Below are positions 17,577 through 19,201 of a stretch of 19,201 nt of DNA, piece after piece. The stretch's first letter is position 1. Each line of letters begins with the position of its first letter. The notes below the pieces were generated by a model. That model worked only from the letters and a program-made list of their open reading frames with translations, ran no database searches and was not told where the DNA came from. The DNA is from an uncultured Roseburia sp. (GTDB taxonomy: Bacteria > Bacillota > Clostridia > Lachnospirales > Lachnospiraceae): positions 1-19,201 of the forward strand of contig CANDFU010000003.1 in assembly GCA_947384095.1 (NCBI GenBank). The letters run 5' to 3'. The translations under genes were made by a program, and so were the position numbers.

Positions 17577-19014
17577 GAAAAACCGCCTCCATCTTTTCCT
17601 TCAGCTCTTCCTCCGTCCCGCAGTCGTCCAGCCGGTCCGCCAGCTCTCTGACATGAATGATTCCGTAATCCTTTTCCTTCAGCTCACCGTCCAGCAGATC
17701 ATATGCTGCCTGCCTGTCATAATTTTTATATCTGCTGCTTTCCCCCTCCGCAATATCCTTTATAATTCTCTGAAAATTTTTCCTTGGAAAAAACCTCTTT
17801 GTTCCCGGCCGTTCCCTGCTCTGCCAGATCAGAATCGCATCTCCCGGGATCTGTTCTCCCAGAATCTTATGGCTGGCTGCGGCGCTCACCACGGACGAAA
17901 GATCGGCCTGTCCGTTCCCCTCGGAACAGATATACTCGATTGACAGCCGTCTGCCATCCTTTGAAATATAGTATGCGTTCCCCGCGTCGCCGTGCAGAAT
18001 TTTTCCCGCAAGCAGAGGCCAGGCACGGCCGCACCAGTAATGCTTACACTTCTTTCTGTTTCCGTCACAGACGGGGATGTCATATAACGGCTCTCCCGCA
18101 AGCATCCCCTGCGGCGTATACTCCCGTTCAATCTGTCGCAGATGCGCGCGGATGAGGCTTCTGGACGCCGCCTGCAGCTCATTGAAATTCTGATCCTGCA
18201 GTTCCATCATCCTGCCGCGGTAGAAGCTTTCCGGCGGCAGCCCTTCCGCATATTCCTCCATCGTCTCCCAGCCGGCTTCTTTCAGTCTTTCCGATATCTG
18301 CGTACCTCCGACGACGCGAAAATGCCCGTATCCTTCCCCGGACATGCAGGAGACAACAATGCCGATAAAAACCGGGCTGTCGCGGTATAACGCGATCAGT
18401 CCCGTGCCGGAAAACCCTCTCATCGCCTCGTCAAACCGTTCCGTATGGATGTTACGGGCTTTGCAGGCAGCCAGTCTGGTCCCTGCATCCCATCCCAGAC
18501 AGTCGCCCCACAGTTCCTCATAATATTTTTTCCGATCGGGAAACCCGGCTCCGCCAAACGTAAGGTCCCGGACGATTTTTTCTTCGGAGAGCCGGTCGAT
18601 CTTCTCCGGAAAGCCGACGTTCCCCTGCGCGAAATCCGCCCTCTTTATCCTGAATGCCGCAATATCCCTGTTTCTGTCCCGAAATCCGTCATCCTCCAAT
18701 TGATCACACAGTTCCTCCGTCAGCTCGTCCTCTTCATACAGCGTACACAATTCAAATTGCAGCGGCGCATAGTCCCGCGAATCTCCCCTGTAATCCATGC
18801 GGATCGTATCCCCCTCCGCACATCTCACAAATGCTTTCAGAATGACGTGGCACGCGGAAAGAAAATAGACATACTCCTCTGTCGCCGCATACAAAAAACC
18901 CGTTCCCCCGGCACAATACTTCGTCTCAATCCGCACCGTATATTCATCCGGTCTGCACGTTTTCGCAATCTCTCTGTATCCCTCATCCACCCGAATCACA
19001 CTCCATCCTTTCAT
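17560..19014 (-). CDS. Trypsin-like serine protease with unknown C-terminal domain
   Basis: It has 484 residues, no signal peptide and no membrane segment, so it should be cytoplasmic. The N-terminal half fits a chymotrypsin-fold protease: GGTGFLY then LSACHV (H56), RDIAAFRI (D117) and GFSGTG (S202), giving the H-D-S triad order and spacing. A linker helix at about 270-298 (ELQDQNFNELQAASRSLIRA) leads to an unrecognised C-terminal region (about 300-484). That region has cysteines C316, C323, C328 and C363 and a stretch SEGNGQADLSSVV (364-376); it may bind the ATPase or a metal. The ATG at 19012-19014 lacks a close ribosome site (AGGAGG is 16 nt away). GTG codons 6 and 9 are alternatives, with AGGA or GGAG upstream. 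The end overlaps the ATPase start by 17 nt. Most likely the effector or processing subunit of an ATPase-dependent conflict system. Confidence 0.8.
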   Translation of the reverse strand: MKGWSVIRVDEGYREIAKTCRPDEYTVRIETKYCAGGTGFLYAATEEYVYFLSACHVILKAFVRCAEGDTIRMDYRGDSRDYAPLQFELCTLYEEDELTEELCDQLEDDGFRDRNRDIAAFRIKRADFAQGNVGFPEKIDRLSEEKIVRDLTFGGAGFPDRKKYYEELWGDCLGWDAGTRLAACKARNIHTERFDEAMRGFSGTGLIALYRDSPVFIGIVVSCMSGEGYGHFRVVGGTQISERLKEAGWETMEEYAEGLPPESFYRGRMMELQDQNFNELQAASRSLIRAHLRQIEREYTPQGMLAGEPLYDIPVCDGNRKKCKHYWCGRAWPLLAGKILHGDAGNAYYISKDGRRLSIEYICSEGNGQADLSSVVSAAASHKILGEQIPGDAILIWQSRERPGTKRFFPRKNFQRIIKDIAEGESSRYKNYDRQAAYDLLDGELKEKDYGIIHVRELADRLDDCGTEEELKEKMEAVFHDVWG

Positions 19015-19046
19015 CCGGCCTGCCCGAAAGCCTCCTGCCTTTTTTT

Positions 19047-19201
19047 CTACCTGCTCACCGCAATCCCGTCCCCGATCTGCTCCGGATTCCTCTCTGTTTT
19101 ATGAAAATGCAGGTATTTTTCGTCCCCGTCCGCATCCCGTAACACGCAAAGATTCCCCTCTCCCCTCCAGTCCCCCGAATATTTTTCACTCTGCAAGAAC
19201 G
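19047..19201 (-). CDS. C-terminal end of an unidentified protein, cut by the right edge
   Basis: An open frame enters from the right edge and ends at TAG (19047-19049), leaving 50 visible residues, from FLQSEKYSGDWRGEGNLCV to ERNPEQIGDGIAVSR. It is hydrophilic and charged, with no motif I recognise. The stop is 32 nt upstream of the protease ATG, and no terminator lies between, so it is probably an upstream member of the same operon. Composition matches the neighbouring genes. Too little is present to assign a family. Confidence 0.6.
   Translation of the reverse strand, partial: FLQSEKYSGDWRGEGNLCVLRDADGDEKYLHFHKTERNPEQIGDGIAVSR

Noticed and set aside
13322..19014. Wadjet (JetABCD) or MksBEF condensin-type plasmid defence
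   Set aside because: There are no JetA/JetB/JetD-like genes; the ATPase is Rad50-like with a zinc hook and the partners are a protease and a nuclease-fold protein.

Overview
The window looks like a chromosomal segment of a Gram-positive anaerobe of the class Clostridia, most likely Lachnospiraceae-like. I infer this from the order ackA, yceD (DUF177), rpmF, plsX, acpP, rnc, smc, ftsY, from strong AGGAGG-type ribosome binding sites and consensus sigma-A promoters, from a zinc-ribbon L32 and from a DUF624/YesL protein. No species can be named. Almost everything is on the minus strand; the exception is one chemoreceptor gene.

Layout, in minus-strand transcription order from right to left. (1) 13322-19201: an accessory operon. 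It has the C-terminal end of an unknown gene cut by the right edge, a trypsin-like serine protease with a Cys-containing C-terminal region, a 1194-residue Rad50/SMC-like ABC ATPase with a zinc-hook CPVC and an extra N-terminal domain, and a small PD-(D/E)XK-type nuclease of the sce7726 kind. The genes overlap or sit close together and read as one unit. This is the best candidate for an undescribed or poorly described conflict (anti-phage) system. (2) 11203-13230, plus strand: a dCache-HAMP methyl-accepting chemotaxis protein. It has its own promoter, a roughly 200-nt leader with a compact three-way-junction fold, and a bidirectional terminator shared with the accessory operon. (3) 9631-10821: acetate kinase, with no pta beside it. 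(4) 8821-9529: yceD-rpmF, from a perfect TTGACA-N17-TATAAT promoter to a hairpin terminator. (5) 8036-8689: a DUF624 membrane protein inserted where rpmF and plsX usually adjoin. (6) 1-7864: a housekeeping run of plsX-acpP (acyl-phosphate supply and acyl carrier), rnc (RNase III), smc (chromosome condensation), ftsY (SRP receptor) and a threonine ammonia-lyase cut by the left edge.

Several starts are revised from the longest open frame, using the ribosome binding site and the family N-terminus: smc (TTG, giving 1186 aa), rnc (GTG, 231 aa), plsX (354 aa), DUF624 (217 aa), yceD (174 aa), ackA (396 aa) and the nuclease (199 aa). I saw no tRNA, rRNA, insertion sequence, integrase or CRISPR array.
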